DNA of 64,000 bases, from positions 124,001-188,000 of the forward strand of contig SADC01000010.1 of NCBI GenBank assembly GCA_004194705.1, given 5' to 3'. The translations under genes were made by a program, and so were the position numbers. Position 1 is the first letter of the stretch. Every line of letters begins with the position of its first letter. Below, one piece after another: positions 42,673-55,212 of the stretch. The notes under the pieces are model-generated. The model was given only the letters and a program-made list of their open reading frames with translations, was not told where the DNA came from and searched no databases. The stretch comes from Ditylenchus dipsaci (lineage: Eukaryota > Nematoda > Chromadorea > Rhabditida > Anguinidae).

Positions 42673-45289
42673 TATTATGCCTTTCTCCCGCCTATTTTCT
42701 TAAAACTAGCGCCTTCTTGTCTCAAATTCCCCGCTTAATTTTTCAAATTAAATGTTCTCCTTCATTTTACCATAATTTTTCGATACATTTATACCATCAT
42801 GTAGCCCTGGATCTTAGCTTTCTAATTATTTATAACAATAAACTGTATAATTTCAAAAAATAAAGAGATATACGTACTTGCCCTTTTAAGAGGTTTCTAA
42901 CTCATCACTGTATCCCGTGCGGCGCAATATTCGACTAAGTACTACAAGAAACACTGATTCCCATTTTCGATTTTGGGTTTGAATTCGGAAATCTCAAGAT
43001 CGACCGATAATTTTTTCCATGGATTTATTAGGGTACTTATGTGCTTCGGGGAGTCCCTGAGTAAAGTCTTCACTTTAGGCTAAGGCAAGGGTAGGCCAGC
43101 GTATTTTAGAACGGACTCTGATAATTTCCCTGACTACAAAAAGGTAACAAAAAAATGGCTTGCTAGTGGCTCTAGTATATGTACTCTATTGTAGCAATAG
43201 TAATTTAGAATCCCCTACTAAAATATGCCTTGGTTTTCTGTGGGGCTTTAAATCAAAATTGAGTTAAGAGGGGGAGGGTTATATGTATAAATTTAGCGCT
43301 TATTGCAGGGCTTCCAGAATTTTTTCTAATAAAAAAGTACATTGGTTCAAAATAAGGACATTTTAGGGTATTTTTCCAAAACATGCTATTTTACCCAGTA
43401 CTTACCCAAATTAGATTTTGACTAAAAATTCCAAAAAAAGGTTCGGAATCCCAAAACAAAGATTTTTAATGAAATTTCTTCCTAAAACGTGTTTTCTGTC
43501 CCTAATTATCACCAGAAAAACTCAAAAAGTAGTCAAAACACCTTTTAGGCGGACTTTACAAAACGAAGGCCCTCTCTTTTTTCTATTAGAGCCTTTTTCC
43601 AAATTTTTAACAGAAGTCCAAAAAATCTGAAAGCTATTTTTTAAACCCATTAATAGACCAAGCGCTTTTTCGCCTGAAAAAAGTAAAGGCACGCTAATTT
43701 CTTAGAAGCTTTGAACGTCAACAATCATATGAACAGCCCAATAAATTACTTAAGCCAAAAAAAATTGGTTGAACTAAGCACAAATAGAAACACCTTAAAA
43801 GGGGGGGGCAATTGGCTAGAGTGTAGGCGCAAATAAAAGACTAGAAGCGCAAGAGCCAATGACGATGCTGGGCTGTCACCTGGAAAACTAATGAATTTAT
43901 TATTGGCATAAATGCACTAAATAACTTTTGCTGCTGCTAATGCCTACCCCACAGGTAAGTTGACCTACGGTTAGTGGGAATGTACAAATCAATGGGAACA
44001 TTTTTAAGCTTGTTTTATGTAAAAGCAACTTTTTAGGCAAAATAAGAACAAAGATTGGCGGAAATGATTTTAAAAGAACATAGACACGAATGTGACGGAG
44101 TAAAATAGTGATTTATAGCAGTATAAGGACATTTGTGATAAAAAAAGACATGTGCTACTTTGAAGATAGACGGCTTTACAGCACGTCAAACATGAATTAC
44201 ATAGGAAACTACAGTGTTAAATAGTTTTTCTAATCCACCATCATAGACAACTATTTATTAGTCTGGTTGTCGAAATTTGACCTAAAGTAGGTCGTCATTT
44301 GAAATGTCGGTACAAAAGTTTAGATCATTTAGATCATTTTATTTAATTTTGAATTGCAGCACTGAATTACTGAAATTCAGCATCCAATTTTCAAAATTGC
44401 ATCTTCTGCCTTATTTTGACATTGAAACTTAATTTCAATGAAGTTGTGAATTCTCTGAGATGCAGAAGCTAGAGGCTTAGAGTGAATAAGATAAGCTGAA
44501 TACGCCTTCGTGACTGACATTTATCATGCACAACTTAAAGGTGAAGTACGAAAGTATCCACAAGCCGACGCCAATGAAGAAGTTAGACATACGCGCACAG
44601 ACTTCCTAGCAAGATTCTTGACTAAGAACGCAACTCAAGAGTCTTTATGGCCAGGTAAAGTTCAAAATAGTCAAATAAACTAATATAAGGTGGTTTTATT
44701 TGGGCCCTATGGCAAAAAGTCGAACTTTGCAAACGACATACATGCTAACTCTTAAAAAATCAGAAACTGCTCCTCGGCAATATTTAACTCTTCAAATATA
44801 AAAGAAAACTCAAACCAAAATAGTTTTTTTAGCCAAAACCAAAAAAGGCAAAAAAGGCCTAATCCGAAAAAGAAGAAGAGGAAAAAGGCAGGAAGCTTCA
44901 GGATTGTTTTACTACTACCCAACACTCACTCACCTAACAACAGGCCCCTTTGCTAGCTAGCTAGACCCTCCTCATCCTTTTGTCCACAGGTCGTTTGGAA
45001 ACAACCAGAAACCGAATCTCCTGCTAGTAGTAGCCAAAATTTTAGCAGTCCAAATTGCTGCTTTACTGGTTATGTAGTGGGAAAACGGAAACAGGCTAAA
45101 TTAAATATTCACAGAAATTAAGAAATATTTTGTTTTTGAAAAAGGCGATAACAATGCTTTACAATGAATGCCTAAACACTTGCATGGTTTAAAAAAACCA
45201 TTGGAAAAATGGCATATTATTGGGTTGTTTTTTAAAATGTTTCTAAATTTTCGAAAATTGATCTTTTTCTGGCGTAGGGGCGTTTGGTA
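42673..45289. other. 2.6 kb without a supported gene or bounded element
   Basis: AT-rich, few repeats recognisable by eye. Short open frames (for example 43418-43630) have no domain, splice context or codon bias. This is the longest stretch in the window for which I can offer nothing specific. Confidence 0.5.
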
Positions 45290-45297
45290 CTTTTTGT

Positions 45298-46258
45298 TAG
45301 AGAGCGTGACGATCGATATATCGTATCGTTCAAAACGATATATCGGTCTCGATTTTTGCAGAAAATATCGTATCGTTATATCGTTTATCGATTTTTCCAA
45401 TATCGTTACATCATATCGTTACGTACTAAATATCGCGATGTATCGTTTGAGCTCAATACTTTGGTTGATGAGGAATAATTTTATACTTCTTTTTGCGCCT
45501 TATTCGATTCCTCTTTTGCTTTTTTTACGCACCTTTTGCTCGTTTTTTAGAATGAGCCTACTCTAGAAAATTCCGCTTGAGGGTGATGAAGAAGAATTTC
45601 TCTTCACAAAAATGTCGCTGAAGGAAGCAAAGTGCAATGTTTGTCAAGCTAACATCAAACTAAGCAATGCCGGCCCGACAAACTTGAAAGTTCATCTGGC
45701 CAAACATCCCGCCTACCAGAAGCAGTTCGGAGTGATGGAGAACGCAGAGGAATCTGAAAAAAGATCGATGAAGCAAGGGCTAGAGAAATTTGTTGTCCGA
45801 AGAACAAATAACAATTGCCAATTTAATGACACGATGCCATTTCACCTGCTTTTAGGAGAGTTATCAGCACTTGACCGAATGATTTTGCATCTCGTCGCTT
45901 GCCAGAATCTGCCATTTTCCATTGTCGAAGCCAAGACTTTCAAGCAGATTTTGTCGTCTGGTTATCGAGAAAATATGAGGGGAAGTCAGCACTATCGGGA
46001 GTGGGTCATGCCTCGAGTGTACATGGCGGTCAGAAAAGAAGTCCTTTCTCGTCTGAATGATTGCAATGCTCTGTCGGGGTTAGAAATAAAGAATTCTCTA
46101 GGAATGGTACTGTAGATAGCTCTGGGAGGCTGCGCGATTTTTCGGGTTTATTATATATCGTTCCCAAATTTCATATCGTATCGTTATATCGATCGTTGAC
46201 AATTTGTCCCAAAAAATATCGTATCATTATATCGATGAAGGGAAAATCACGGTCTCTA
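45298..46258. mobile_element. hAT transposon, internally deleted, with ATATCG iterons
   Basis: Termini TAGAGA(G/C)CGTGA, inverted. Identical CTTTTTGT flanks at 45290-45297 and 46259-46266. Both arms repeat ATATCGTATCGTT. It carries a transposase N-terminal fragment. Confidence 0.9.
45612..46115 (+). pseudogene. hAT transposase N-terminal fragment with BED zinc finger
   Basis: 167 codons starting MSLKEAKCNVCQANI. CxxC followed by the histidine pair in LKVHLAKHP is a BED finger, the DNA-binding domain of hAT transposases. Then comes the usual pre-catalytic segment LPFSIVEAKTFKQIL and REWVMPRVYMAVRKEV. The RNase H-like core and C-terminal dimerisation region are deleted, so it cannot be active alone. 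The BED finger plausibly recognises the element's own ATATCG iterons (inference). Confidence 0.85.
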
Positions 46259-48900
46259 CTTTTTGTGCCATTCTGTTTGAATTTGCGCCTTTTGAATTTT
46301 ATTGATTTTTGACTACTCAATTAATTTTTTTTTAATTTTTTTTTATCTTAGGGTTAGGCCTTGGGCTCAAGATAGGCCATCGCATGTTAGCCGGGACTAA
46401 AAAATGTCTTACGAACTGCAAAATAGGCAAAAATTGAAAAAAGGCGCGAATTCAAAAAATGACACAAAAAGTACCAAATCTCTACCCATCTTTTTTCTGC
46501 TCAAAAAGAGATGAGATGCATACAGAACCGCAACTTCAATATTTTGGATGGGGGTGGGGGTTTTGTTAGCAAAAAAAATCAGTCAAATTTACGTTCGATA
46601 AAACGCGGTTCGCAATACAACGCGACATTTTTCCAGTCGCAAGAGTCTCGAGAGTATACTGTACTCCTCCAACTTCTCGTAATGTGGAGTGTGTAGCTCT
46701 TGGGCTCGCAGCGACCAGCCCTTGGTCAGATACAAGAATATGTACCTACACAAGAAGGAAAAAATAACAGAAGAGACCAAGGCGAAGAACCTCCGTCATC
46801 GTATAGGGCCAGGATCTCTCTGGGACAAAAAAATATTTTCCTCAAATCAATTTGTCAAAACCACAAGTAGGGAAGTTTATTTCCCAAAGTTAAAATATTC
46901 ACTAGAAAACTTAATCTCTAACTCTTCTGAATAGCAAATTAAAAACAAATAAAGTTTCCAGCTGAATTCACCCCAAATACTAAAAATAAAATAAGAAAAA
47001 ACATTTCATTGTGGCTTTATTGGCAATAAGCTATTTGGCTAAGGCTTTTATTTATTTTTATTTGCCTCTGTTACCCCTCTTTGTTGTTGATTATTCAAGC
47101 AATGTGCAATGATTCAAAGGCAATGATGCTTTTTAGTATAACACATTATATAAAAGAGAGAAAAAATTATTAGATGGTAATTTTTTGACCAAAATACAGA
47201 GCATAAGTCAAAAAAATACTGAAATTTGTAGTGAAAAAACGCCGTCCTCTCTTGTTTTTACGGCAACCAGACAAAACCGACATTTTTTTTGATTTGTCGC
47301 GCGACAAAACCAACTATTTTTTTGGTGAATTCGGCTGTTTCGCCCGAATTTACCGAATAAAATGTCGTTTTTGTCGCGTGACAAATCCGGATATAGTCGG
47401 GTTTGTCCGGTTGCCGTTTTTACTCAATAAATACAAGCGGGGGAATATTTTAAAAACGTGCTTTTAAAGCTGGAAGGAGCCGGGCTGTGAAAGAAACGGC
47501 TCGCACCGGGCTGCTTTCTTTCCAGCTCATGCACAGGCCTGTTTCCAGGCCTTAGAACCTGTTTTCTATCATTCTAAGGGCCAAAAGTTCTAAAACTGCC
47601 TTAAAAAGTTTCAAATCGATGATTGGGCCAGGCAGACGGGGTGTAGTTTAGCCAAATTTGTTTACTATTTTTTACTGAAAATGGGAAGGATGACGTTTCA
47701 GATTTTCCAATAGGTTTCTTCGATCCTATTAGCGGTATCAAGAGAAGCCGTGCTTGTGTGCAAAAGAAGCGGAATTTTTTTGATATTCTTGTTCAGCACT
47801 TTGGTCTTGGCCTTGAATTTAATCAAGCGGCTTTTATATAAGTGCAGCCAATCGTACCTTACGGACAAGAGAATCCATTTGCAGCAATAAGCGACATCAC
47901 ATTTGTTCTTATAGCCTCATCTTGTTCGAAGCCGTGCTTGTGACATTTACGACAAGAACCTACTTTATAAATACTGCGTTCAGCCGTTGCCTGAGCTTAG
48001 ACAAATTACTATCAAAATTGTAGTTCATCTCAGTTACTATAATTTGGCTGGTAAAATACCTGAGAGTAGTCTGCAAAACTTTTTTTTTGCAAAGAGTAGA
48101 AGGAGGACACAAGAAGAATTCGTGATTAAAAAAATACTGTAATTTTTATACAGTCGGTTTACACTATAAGGTTAACATAAAATTATAATACAAAATTCTG
48201 TGTAAACACGCACATTAAAGTTCAAATATAAACAAGAAGAGGAATTTAACCTAATAAAAAGACAGCAAGTTTTTGTTTGAAGAGTTTGATGACGCATATA
48301 TTGCAATTGAAACCTACAAGGCATCCCAGCTGTATTTAGTGTCCTTTTGCACTATTTTAGCCATAACCAAGCAGGACATGCACTTATCACCTTCCGTTGG
48401 CTTTCCACCCTCACAATCCCAAAAAAGAGTAGTTTTTCAATTTCAACTACAAAGACTATGAAAGAACAAAACTGTGGACTTTAAATTTACTTGGCATTGC
48501 AATTGTTTAGCTCGTCAGTCAGACATTTTTCACAATTTAAATTATTTGTCGCCATGAGAACTAAGACCTTTTTCGACACTAAATTTGATCAATAATACTT
48601 GATTGAACATAACAACAAAGCAGCCAACAAAATCAACAGCAGTTCCCTCTTTAACTATTTGTTAACGCTGCCAACCTTAATGATTTGGCTACACCAATGT
48701 TCGATTGATTGTTTCTTTGTTTGGCGTTTTCGCATTGATCCCAAACTTCTTAAAGTTCTCGACTTGGGCATTCTTTTGAGAGCCATAAATCCCGTATAAA
48801 TGCAAGTAAAATGTAGCGCAAAAGAGATTAAAAAAGTTATGTTATTCCTAACGACTAGATAAGATTTAGAACGTTTTCTTCGAAAACAGGTATCACTATA
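46259..48900. repeat. Intergenic, with one inverted repeat
   Basis: At 47262-47420, ACGGCAACC(A/G)GACAAA is found inverted at both ends around GTCGCG(C/T)GACAAA units, a small iteron foldback without a clear TSD. At 47470-47530 there is an imperfect hairpin of GGCTGTGAAAGAAACGGCTC type. The rest is AT-rich without supported genes. Confidence 0.45.
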
Positions 48901-49164
48901 CAGTCAACACTCCATTTTGCGTCACCCCTAGGGACCAGACCTAAGGTGACTCTAAATTGAGGGTTAACTTTGACTGAATTTAAGTCAAAGCCGACCAAAT
49001 TGGATTATCTTTGGTGGATGTTAAATCGGTGTGACGTTGGACTAGTTAAACCCTACCCCTTCTAGCCAAAATTTGCCTTGGTCCCTCCTGTTGATTTTCT
49101 TATCAAAACTGACTGGTAGGGGTATACTTTAATTTAGCCGTGACGTTAAATAGATGGTTGACTG
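48901..49164. mobile_element. pogo-type MITE
   Basis: CAGTCAAC(A/C)(C/A)TC...ACGTCAC, inverted, with TA at 48899-48900 and 49165-49166. The interior has CTTGGTCCCTCCTGTTGATT, also seen at 56790. Confidence 0.7.
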
Positions 49165-49166
49165 TA

Positions 49167-49807
49167 TTGAGTTTTCACCTTTTTAACCCGAAATTTAAAG
49201 TTTTTCAAACGATCGGCAAAATCGAAGTTTGATCAAACTGTCAAAAGACAATTGATAGAAGACTTAAAGGAGGGGTGAAAGCTGTTAAGGAGATAGTCTT
49301 GACACAAAAGAATTGTCCCAAGTTTTGTGTTTTTTAATGTGATTTTTGAGTCATATTTTGCCGACAACTCGGTGTTGCGATCGCAGACAAACTTGTAAAG
49401 AATTAAAAGATGGATTAGCATCATCAGTATCAGAATTTCGAAATTCCTTCAAAAAATGCCCTAAAAATCCAAATGCAATAGAAAACAAATCAATCTTTTT
49501 TGATGGTTTTTTCCTTATCATTTTCGAATTTTAGGACGTTTTTTGAAGGAATTTATAAATTCTGATCTAGATAATGCTAATCTAACTTTTTATACTGAAC
49601 AAGTTTGTCTGACATTGCAACACCGAGTTGTAGACAAATATGGCTCCAAAGCCACATTTGATAAGCACAAATCTTGAATTAATTCTTTCGTGTCGAGACT
49701 ATCTTCTTAACAGCTTTCACCCCTCCTTTAAAAAACTAGGGTTAAAAAAGTGTCGAACCTTAGGCGGGAACAAACTTCTGGGGTGCCACTATATTGAGGT
49801 TTGACTG
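49167..49807. repeat. Second pogo-like repeat, left end replaced, with an inner palindrome
   Basis: The right end AGTTTGACTG-type (inverted CAGTCAAACCTCAATATAGTG) before TA at 49808. The inner palindrome 49250-49420 / 49560-49740. Close to the 27740-28165 element in the segment around AAAAAAGTGTCGAACC. Confidence 0.55.
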
Positions 49808-50129
49808 TATTCATTTATTCAAATTTCAAAAATGATCAGTGAAAAACGTTGGTGGAGATTTACAAAACTAGAGTAAACTTTGATCCATTACTTTAAATAC
49901 TACTGGTGTTTTTTGGTGAATAAAATTAAACAAAAAAGTGATTCAAAAGAAGAAAGGCAAATTGAATTGCTATGAGTTTTGCAAATTGTTTTAGAAAATT
50001 TAAAAGAAAAGGAGAAGTTTTTGCAAATTGGGTAATTGGCCAGCAGATTCGCTCCATATATTTTCTTGTTAAAATGGCATAACAAATAGCCAAGCTTTTT
50101 CCCGCTGGTTTCCCATGCAAATAGGTTCG

Positions 50130-50330
50130 TAACAGAGCTGCATCGGATATCCGATATCCGGCACTTTTTGACACCCAGTATCCGAAAAAATTACGAATTT
50201 TCGGAAGTTTTTTTTGAAAAAAAAATTTAAAAGTTTTTTGAAAAAATTTTGAGACAATATCCGAAATCCGATATTCGATGACCGATGTCCGGCACTTTTT
50301 GACATCCGATATCCGATCCAATATTTTGGT
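50130..50330. repeat. Foldback of CGGATATC(C/G)GATATCC iterons
   Basis: Units of ATCCGATATCCG run inwards from both sides, with TTTTTTGAAAAAAA at the centre. TSD not resolved. Confidence 0.5.
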
Positions 50331-50399
50331 TACTACTCATTTGCGCAAAACTCATTTGCGCAAAACTCATTTCGCGAAATTCATTTGCGCAAATTTTTG

Positions 50400-50620
50400 A
50401 AGTTACAGGTTCGAATCCAGGTGGTAGCAGCAACTATTTTTTTCTTGAATAATAAACATAAACTAGTTTTTATAAAACCAGTAAACCTCAGGTTGGATAG
50501 AAGGTCCACTTGGAACTGCTTTTGAATAGCCATTTACCTCCAGAATATGATATTTTGGATTAAGCTTGAAGTAATTAAAAATCAATGTACCCTATCCAGA
50601 ATTGTGTCCTGAACACGGTT
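50400..50620 (+). repeat. tRNA-derived repeat copy
   Basis: GGTTCGAATCCAGGTGGTAGCAG (B-box-like) and the same body as at 14230-14440. An inverted partner of its beginning (about 53390-53510) shows TTCGAACCTGTAAC. Both are preceded by CTCATTTGCGCAAAA units. Confidence 0.45.
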
Positions 50621-50749
50621 TGTTAAGACCAAAATGCTGTTTTAACCAACTGGAATATCAATACAGTGGGTAGTTACCAACTCCAGGGAGGTCGACCTTA
50701 AACTTTTGTGGGGAGGCAGATAGCAGAGAAATAAGAAACAGGCTTGGGG

Positions 50750-50830
50750 CGACCCGATAGCTCAAATGGTTAGAGCGCCGACTTGCAAGGAGGATATCGT
50801 GGGATCGCACTTTTTCCCAGGCCTGTAGAA
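50750..50830 (+). pseudogene. tRNA-like sequence (pseudogene or SINE head)
   Basis: GGCGACCCGATAGCTCAAAT then GGTTAGAGCG is a near-perfect A box and D arm. The anticodon stem does not pair well, and the B-box region reads GTGGGATCGCAC rather than GGTTCGAATCC. A functional tRNA is unlikely. Confidence 0.45.
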
Positions 50831-51059
50831 AAGCCGTACGCGGCCACTGGCGTACGCTTACTGTAGACAAACAAATTTTGTATGCCTGAATTAGTCCAGA
50901 AAAAAGGTTTTGGAACATAAAAAAATAATTTTTTTTCGATCCAGGTGGACGACCACTTGGTTTTGTTATACCCAGGTGGCCTACCCAGGTTGAAGAACTC
51001 AGGTAAAACTCCCAAGTAGTGAGGATGCTTTTCGGATGTTTTTGCGGGATGTTATATAG

Positions 51060-51571
51060 TAGGGTTGGCCTCCCTCCCCCCCTCCCCTCCCCCCCCCCCG
51101 CTTTTCGACCAAATTTTCCTTATACCTCCCCCCGCCTCCCCCCCGCAAAAAAATTGGCCACCTCCCCCCCGTTTCTCCCCCCCCCCCCGCTCCCAGAAAG
51201 ACCCCCCGTCACCCCCGCAAAAAATTTCAGTCGAAAAAAACTCTCGGATGAGGTCATTTTCAGAACGGCGGCCGAGAAGGGTCAAGATTTATCGAACCAG
51301 AGGAGTGGCAATATCGTAGCTTTGACTTCAGAAGTGTTTCAAAAGCCTTCAGATTCATTCTAGACTCCTGTTTCAAAAATTTTCAGTCCCGAGGCTTGTA
51401 AATTAATCAGGCATCCTCCGCCACTGCCCCCCGCTCACAGCTTCCTCCCCCCGCTCCTCCCCCCCCGCAAAAAAATTGGCCGCCTCCCCCCCCCCCCCCC
51501 GCTTCTCCCCCCGCAAATTTTTTTAGTCTAATCTCCCCCCCGTACCCCAAAAGCGGGGGAGGCCAATCCTA
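51060..51571. mobile_element. hAT-type MITE with C-rich arms
   Basis: Ends TAGG(G/A)TTGGCCTCCC, inverted. Identical TTATATAG flanks at 51052-51059 and 51572-51579. The arms are CCTCCCCCCCGC units separated by AAAAAATTGGCC or AAATTTT. Proline-rich frames through it are artefacts. Confidence 0.85.
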
Positions 51572-52016
51572 TTATATAGCCGGATGCTTTTCTATGATCC
51601 AACTTCAGTACCACCGGATGATTCGGCAATAATTGATTTTACCAAAACTGGATTTTACCACAATTCAAGAAATACGCTACGAAACGGCATTTTACCACTA
51701 TCAAACCATCTTCAGCATTCCCGAATTAGTCCAGAAAACAGGTTTTAAGACCCCGAAAAGTAAAAAAGTTTTTGCTCGAAGTGGACGACCACTTGGTTTG
51801 GTCGGTTAAGACTAAAAATTTAAATTCCAGCAAAATTTTCGCTGAAAGTGAGAGTCAAAAAAGTCATTGGCTACACTGACAGTGAGAGTGAAAGTAAGAC
51901 CAAGAGGAAATTTTTTTGTACAACACTTAGAGTGAGAGTGAAAGGCGAAGTGGGAGTGAAAGGAGAAACCGCTAATTGGATATGTGGCCTTACAGGACAC
52001 GAAACCACTCCAGGAC

Positions 52017-53367
52017 CAGTGTGGGCAAATACGTCCGGACTTACGTCCGAGGTCCACGTCAGTCCACGTCCGTCCGACTTTTGATGGACGTTGGACGTGG
52101 GACTTTTGAAGGACGTCCGGGTGGACTTGGACGCGTCTATGGGCTGGACGTCCGGACGGACGTAACCCCTATACAAAAATCTGCCGGACTTATGGCCGGA
52201 CGTATCATTCTCAAAGTAAAATTGATCCGGAATGGCGGAATTCCGGCTGCAAAAATCCTCCGCAAATTGTCATTTGTCTTGAATGGAAATTTCTCCCTTC
52301 AACATCCCTTCAACTCTCTCTCACACCTCTCCCCTTCATTCCATCTACGACCCTTTTCAGAGAGAGATGGACCCGAAGGCTGAAGAGCACTTGATCCCAG
52401 GAGATAGCGGACCGCCCAAGAAACAAAAAATCGAATCCAACACTCAGGGCGCTGTGGTTTTGGGAAGTGGGTTCTTCTTTTTTTTGCTTTTATCCTCATC
52501 TTATCTTTATCGAGAGCTGGTTTCAGAGAAATGCTCCAAGTACACCAAGAACGGCAAATGCACGTAAAAGGCTGCAAGTATGAGGGAGTGATCACCGACG
52601 GGAAGGGCGCCAGCATTTCAGAGGCACCACAAGGTGAGTACATTTTCAAATACCGCCCCCAATCCTGCCACCAATAAAAAGTAATCTTCAGACTACGAGG
52701 GTGAAAACAAGCGATGCGTCCTCTCAACTTCTTCAAGGTCGGCGATCCCACGCGCGAGCTTGTCTTGGCTATTGGCACTTCATCAGCACTTCATCTCCCT
52801 GCCCAATCTCATTTTATGGCCCATTATTTTTAGTTCCCGAAGCTGCGAGATTGCATTCGACTTCCTCACTATCCCGGCGGCGAGCTCAGCGGTGGAACGG
52901 CTCTTCTCCAAGGTCACATGGCACACGCCTCTCACAAGACGAAGAGCGCTCCTAGGTTGGTGAAGAACAAGTCCTCCTCGGTTTTAATGAATCCCTGCTT
53001 GGTTGATCTCCTTTGATGATGCTTTATTCCCGTTGGCGCCAGTGGAATAAAGTGTTGATTGTTGATTAGCCGTGTTTTATTCCTTGCCATTGTCTTTCTT
53101 ATTGTTGACTCAAGGATTTTTGGAGGCGGACGTGCGGACGTGGACGTCGGACGTCCGGACGGACTTGCGGACGGACTTGCGGACGGACTTGGACGAAAAT
53201 TTTTTTGGGTGGAAGTCCCCATAGACGTGAAATTTTTTTGAAACGGAAGTGCGACGGACGCCGGACGTGACCAAAAATGGCCGGACGGACGTCGGACGGA
53301 CGACCTAGAGACGAAAAAGGTGCCGGACGGACGTGCGGACGTACAAAAAATTTCTGTGTCCACACTG
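52017..53367. mobile_element. hAT transposon relic with GGACGTCCGGACG iterons
   Basis: Termini CAGTGTGG(G/A)C, inverted. Identical TCCAGGAC flanks at 52009-52016 and 53368-53375. Dense GGACGGAC(G/T)T iterons fill both arms. It carries a fragmented transposase. Confidence 0.9.
52367..52970 (+). pseudogene. hAT transposase fragments, including the C-terminal dimerisation motif
   Basis: 52367 onward reads MDPKAEEHLIPG and PPKKQKIES. A later exon-like piece near 52510-52570 has KCSKYTKNGKC. 52850-52960 encodes FDFLTIPAASSAVERLFSKV, the hATC signature (Ala/Ser-Ser-x-x-x-ER-x-FS) found at the end of hAT transposases. The catalytic middle is missing and the pieces lie in different frames. Confidence 0.7.
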
Positions 53368-53525
53368 TCCAGGACTAGTGTTTTTATTTCAAATCGTGTT
53401 CAGGACACGATTCTGTATAGGGTTACCAAAGTTATTCCAGTGAAAAAAATAATTTTTGCTACTACCGGAATTCGAACCTGTAACTTCAAAAAAATTGCGC
53501 AAATGAGTTTTGCGCAATTTGGGAT

Positions 53526-53674
53526 GGGGCTAGGACGCTTCGCTATGAGGACACTTCGCTATGGACAGTTCGCTATGTTTTTTGATTTTTTCGGTAAAAT
53601 TTTACCGAAAAAGTTTTAAAAACATAGCGAACTGTCCATAGCGAAGTGTCCTCATAGCGAAGTGTCGTTTTACC
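53526..53674. mobile_element. 149-bp Mutator-like foldback with TTCGCTATG iterons
   Basis: Flanked by identical ATTTGGGAT at 53517-53525 and 53675-53683 (9 bp). The ends start GG. Arms are three copies each of a unit with ACTTCGCTATG. A TTTCGGTAAAATTTTACCGAAA hairpin lies at the centre. Confidence 0.8.
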
Positions 53675-54715
53675 ATTTGGGATGACCCTCGTAGACACTG
53701 GCTACTAGCCAGTACATCGAACCTCTACTGTGTACCCCATTGTTGCCGGCTCGTAGCAAGACTTACGAAAAATTGCCTTATTCTCCATGTGACTATTTTT
53801 GAACTTAAAGGAGCATAATTTTTGCTCGCATGTCCAAAATTTGAATAGGCGGGGGGGGACAGGTCTCTTTCGTCTCTCACTATACTCGTTTGATTGATTA
53901 TGAACGACTCAAAAGAGTACAGTGAACTGTCTCCTATTAATTCAAATTTTGTACAAGCCGCTGTACAGCGTGTCAGACCTTATGATCATATGAGATCAAA
54001 TTTAGAATTTGAATTCAAATTACATCTTTCGTGTCAGGACCACATGAAAATATTTTAATTTTTTTCTATCTTTAAAGGGGCCACAGCCCCTTAAAATTTA
54101 TAATCATAATCAATTTACGATTTTTGCGCCAAATAAAAAAATTCGAAAATTGACTGAGATTTCTATACATGTAGTTAGAAGTAACCCAGATCTGTAACGG
54201 ATTTCATTCTTATCTGTTTTAAGGTAAACTTATCCGCAAAAGCTTCCTTACATTCTGGGCATTAAAATAAGTCATCACTCACCTCGAATATAAGCAACTT
54301 TTTGAGTCTTTAATAAAATTTTCGAAAAATATACCTAAACACATCACCTCGCTTTGCAACTATTACTGGTCTGAAATTCTGTCGTACATTTGAAAGCTCA
54401 AAAATGGGGGCTGTAGCCCGATAGAAAAGTAAATTTGCTACGATTTCATACCAAAGAAGTGTGCAAAAGATACAAATTTGGGTGGTTTCATAGAAAAGTT
54501 AAACAGAAAACACGAAAACCTCTGATTTTACTCGTAAAATACGAGTTGTTTGCTTAAATGACCTCTAGCTTCTAAATTTCTGACTATACGGAAATCGGTC
54601 TGAATGTTATTGTAGCTGAATGTCTGGGCCATCTTTTGGTGTATGAGCCGTACTAAAATCGACGACTTTTTTAGACTTTTCGACGGAATGAAATTTGGTA
54701 TAATTCGAAGGTACC

Positions 54716-55212
54716 ATGATGACTCGCAATTCAAGCTCGAAAAGAGGCAAGGAACAAGCCCGGGGTCAAGAAATAGTCAGCCAACTGGTGTGTCTCTCTC
54801 CGAAATTCGTTCAGCCGCAATCAAAAAAGATGGAAGAATACCAAAGTGACAGTAAATTCGTGGTTATCTTGATGCGTACAGCTGAGCGAGTGGATCGGGT
54901 CTTTGGCAAAGAATGAACCATGACCACGTTGAGCAAAGTACCTGTAAGTAATTTTTCTAACAAGTATTGTTTCGCTTAGTCAAACACCTTCAGTTGAGCT
55001 GCACAGATGCCAATCTTCTGCTGAAAATTGATGCGCTCAATTACTCCAATCTGATGAACGACTCACCAATCACTTCAGTCGGTCGTTTTTCTGCTTCTTT
55101 GGTATGCCGTGCTTTGCTTCATCGTCGTCTCGTCCCTTACACAATTGTATGCACTCCAGCTTTGTGCTCACATCAGACTGCCAGTAATATGGCTCAGATT
55201 CTCGACCTCAAG
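54716..55212 (+). pseudogene. Histidine phosphatase (UBASH3/PGM-like) fragment, broken
   Basis: The first piece (54716-54943, donor CCT/gtaagt) ends SKFVVILMRTAERVDRVFG. This aligns with the VVRHGERVDxVFG active-site motif of the phosphoglycerate-mutase-like phosphatases. The catalytic His-Gly is Thr-Ala here, and a TGA (54914-54916) stands where Trp is usual. The second piece (54980-55212) has NDSPITSVGRFSASLVCRAL and then TIVCTPALCSHQTASNMAQI, matching the P(I/L)TxxGxxQA and (S)SPxxRxxQTA blocks. A captured or decayed copy. Confidence 0.6.

Noticed and set aside
50750..50830. Functional tRNA gene
   Set aside because: A good A box, but the anticodon stem and B box do not fold or match.
51019..51363. 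Proline-rich open frames
   Set aside because: Produced by the CCCCCCGC iterons of a hAT-type MITE.
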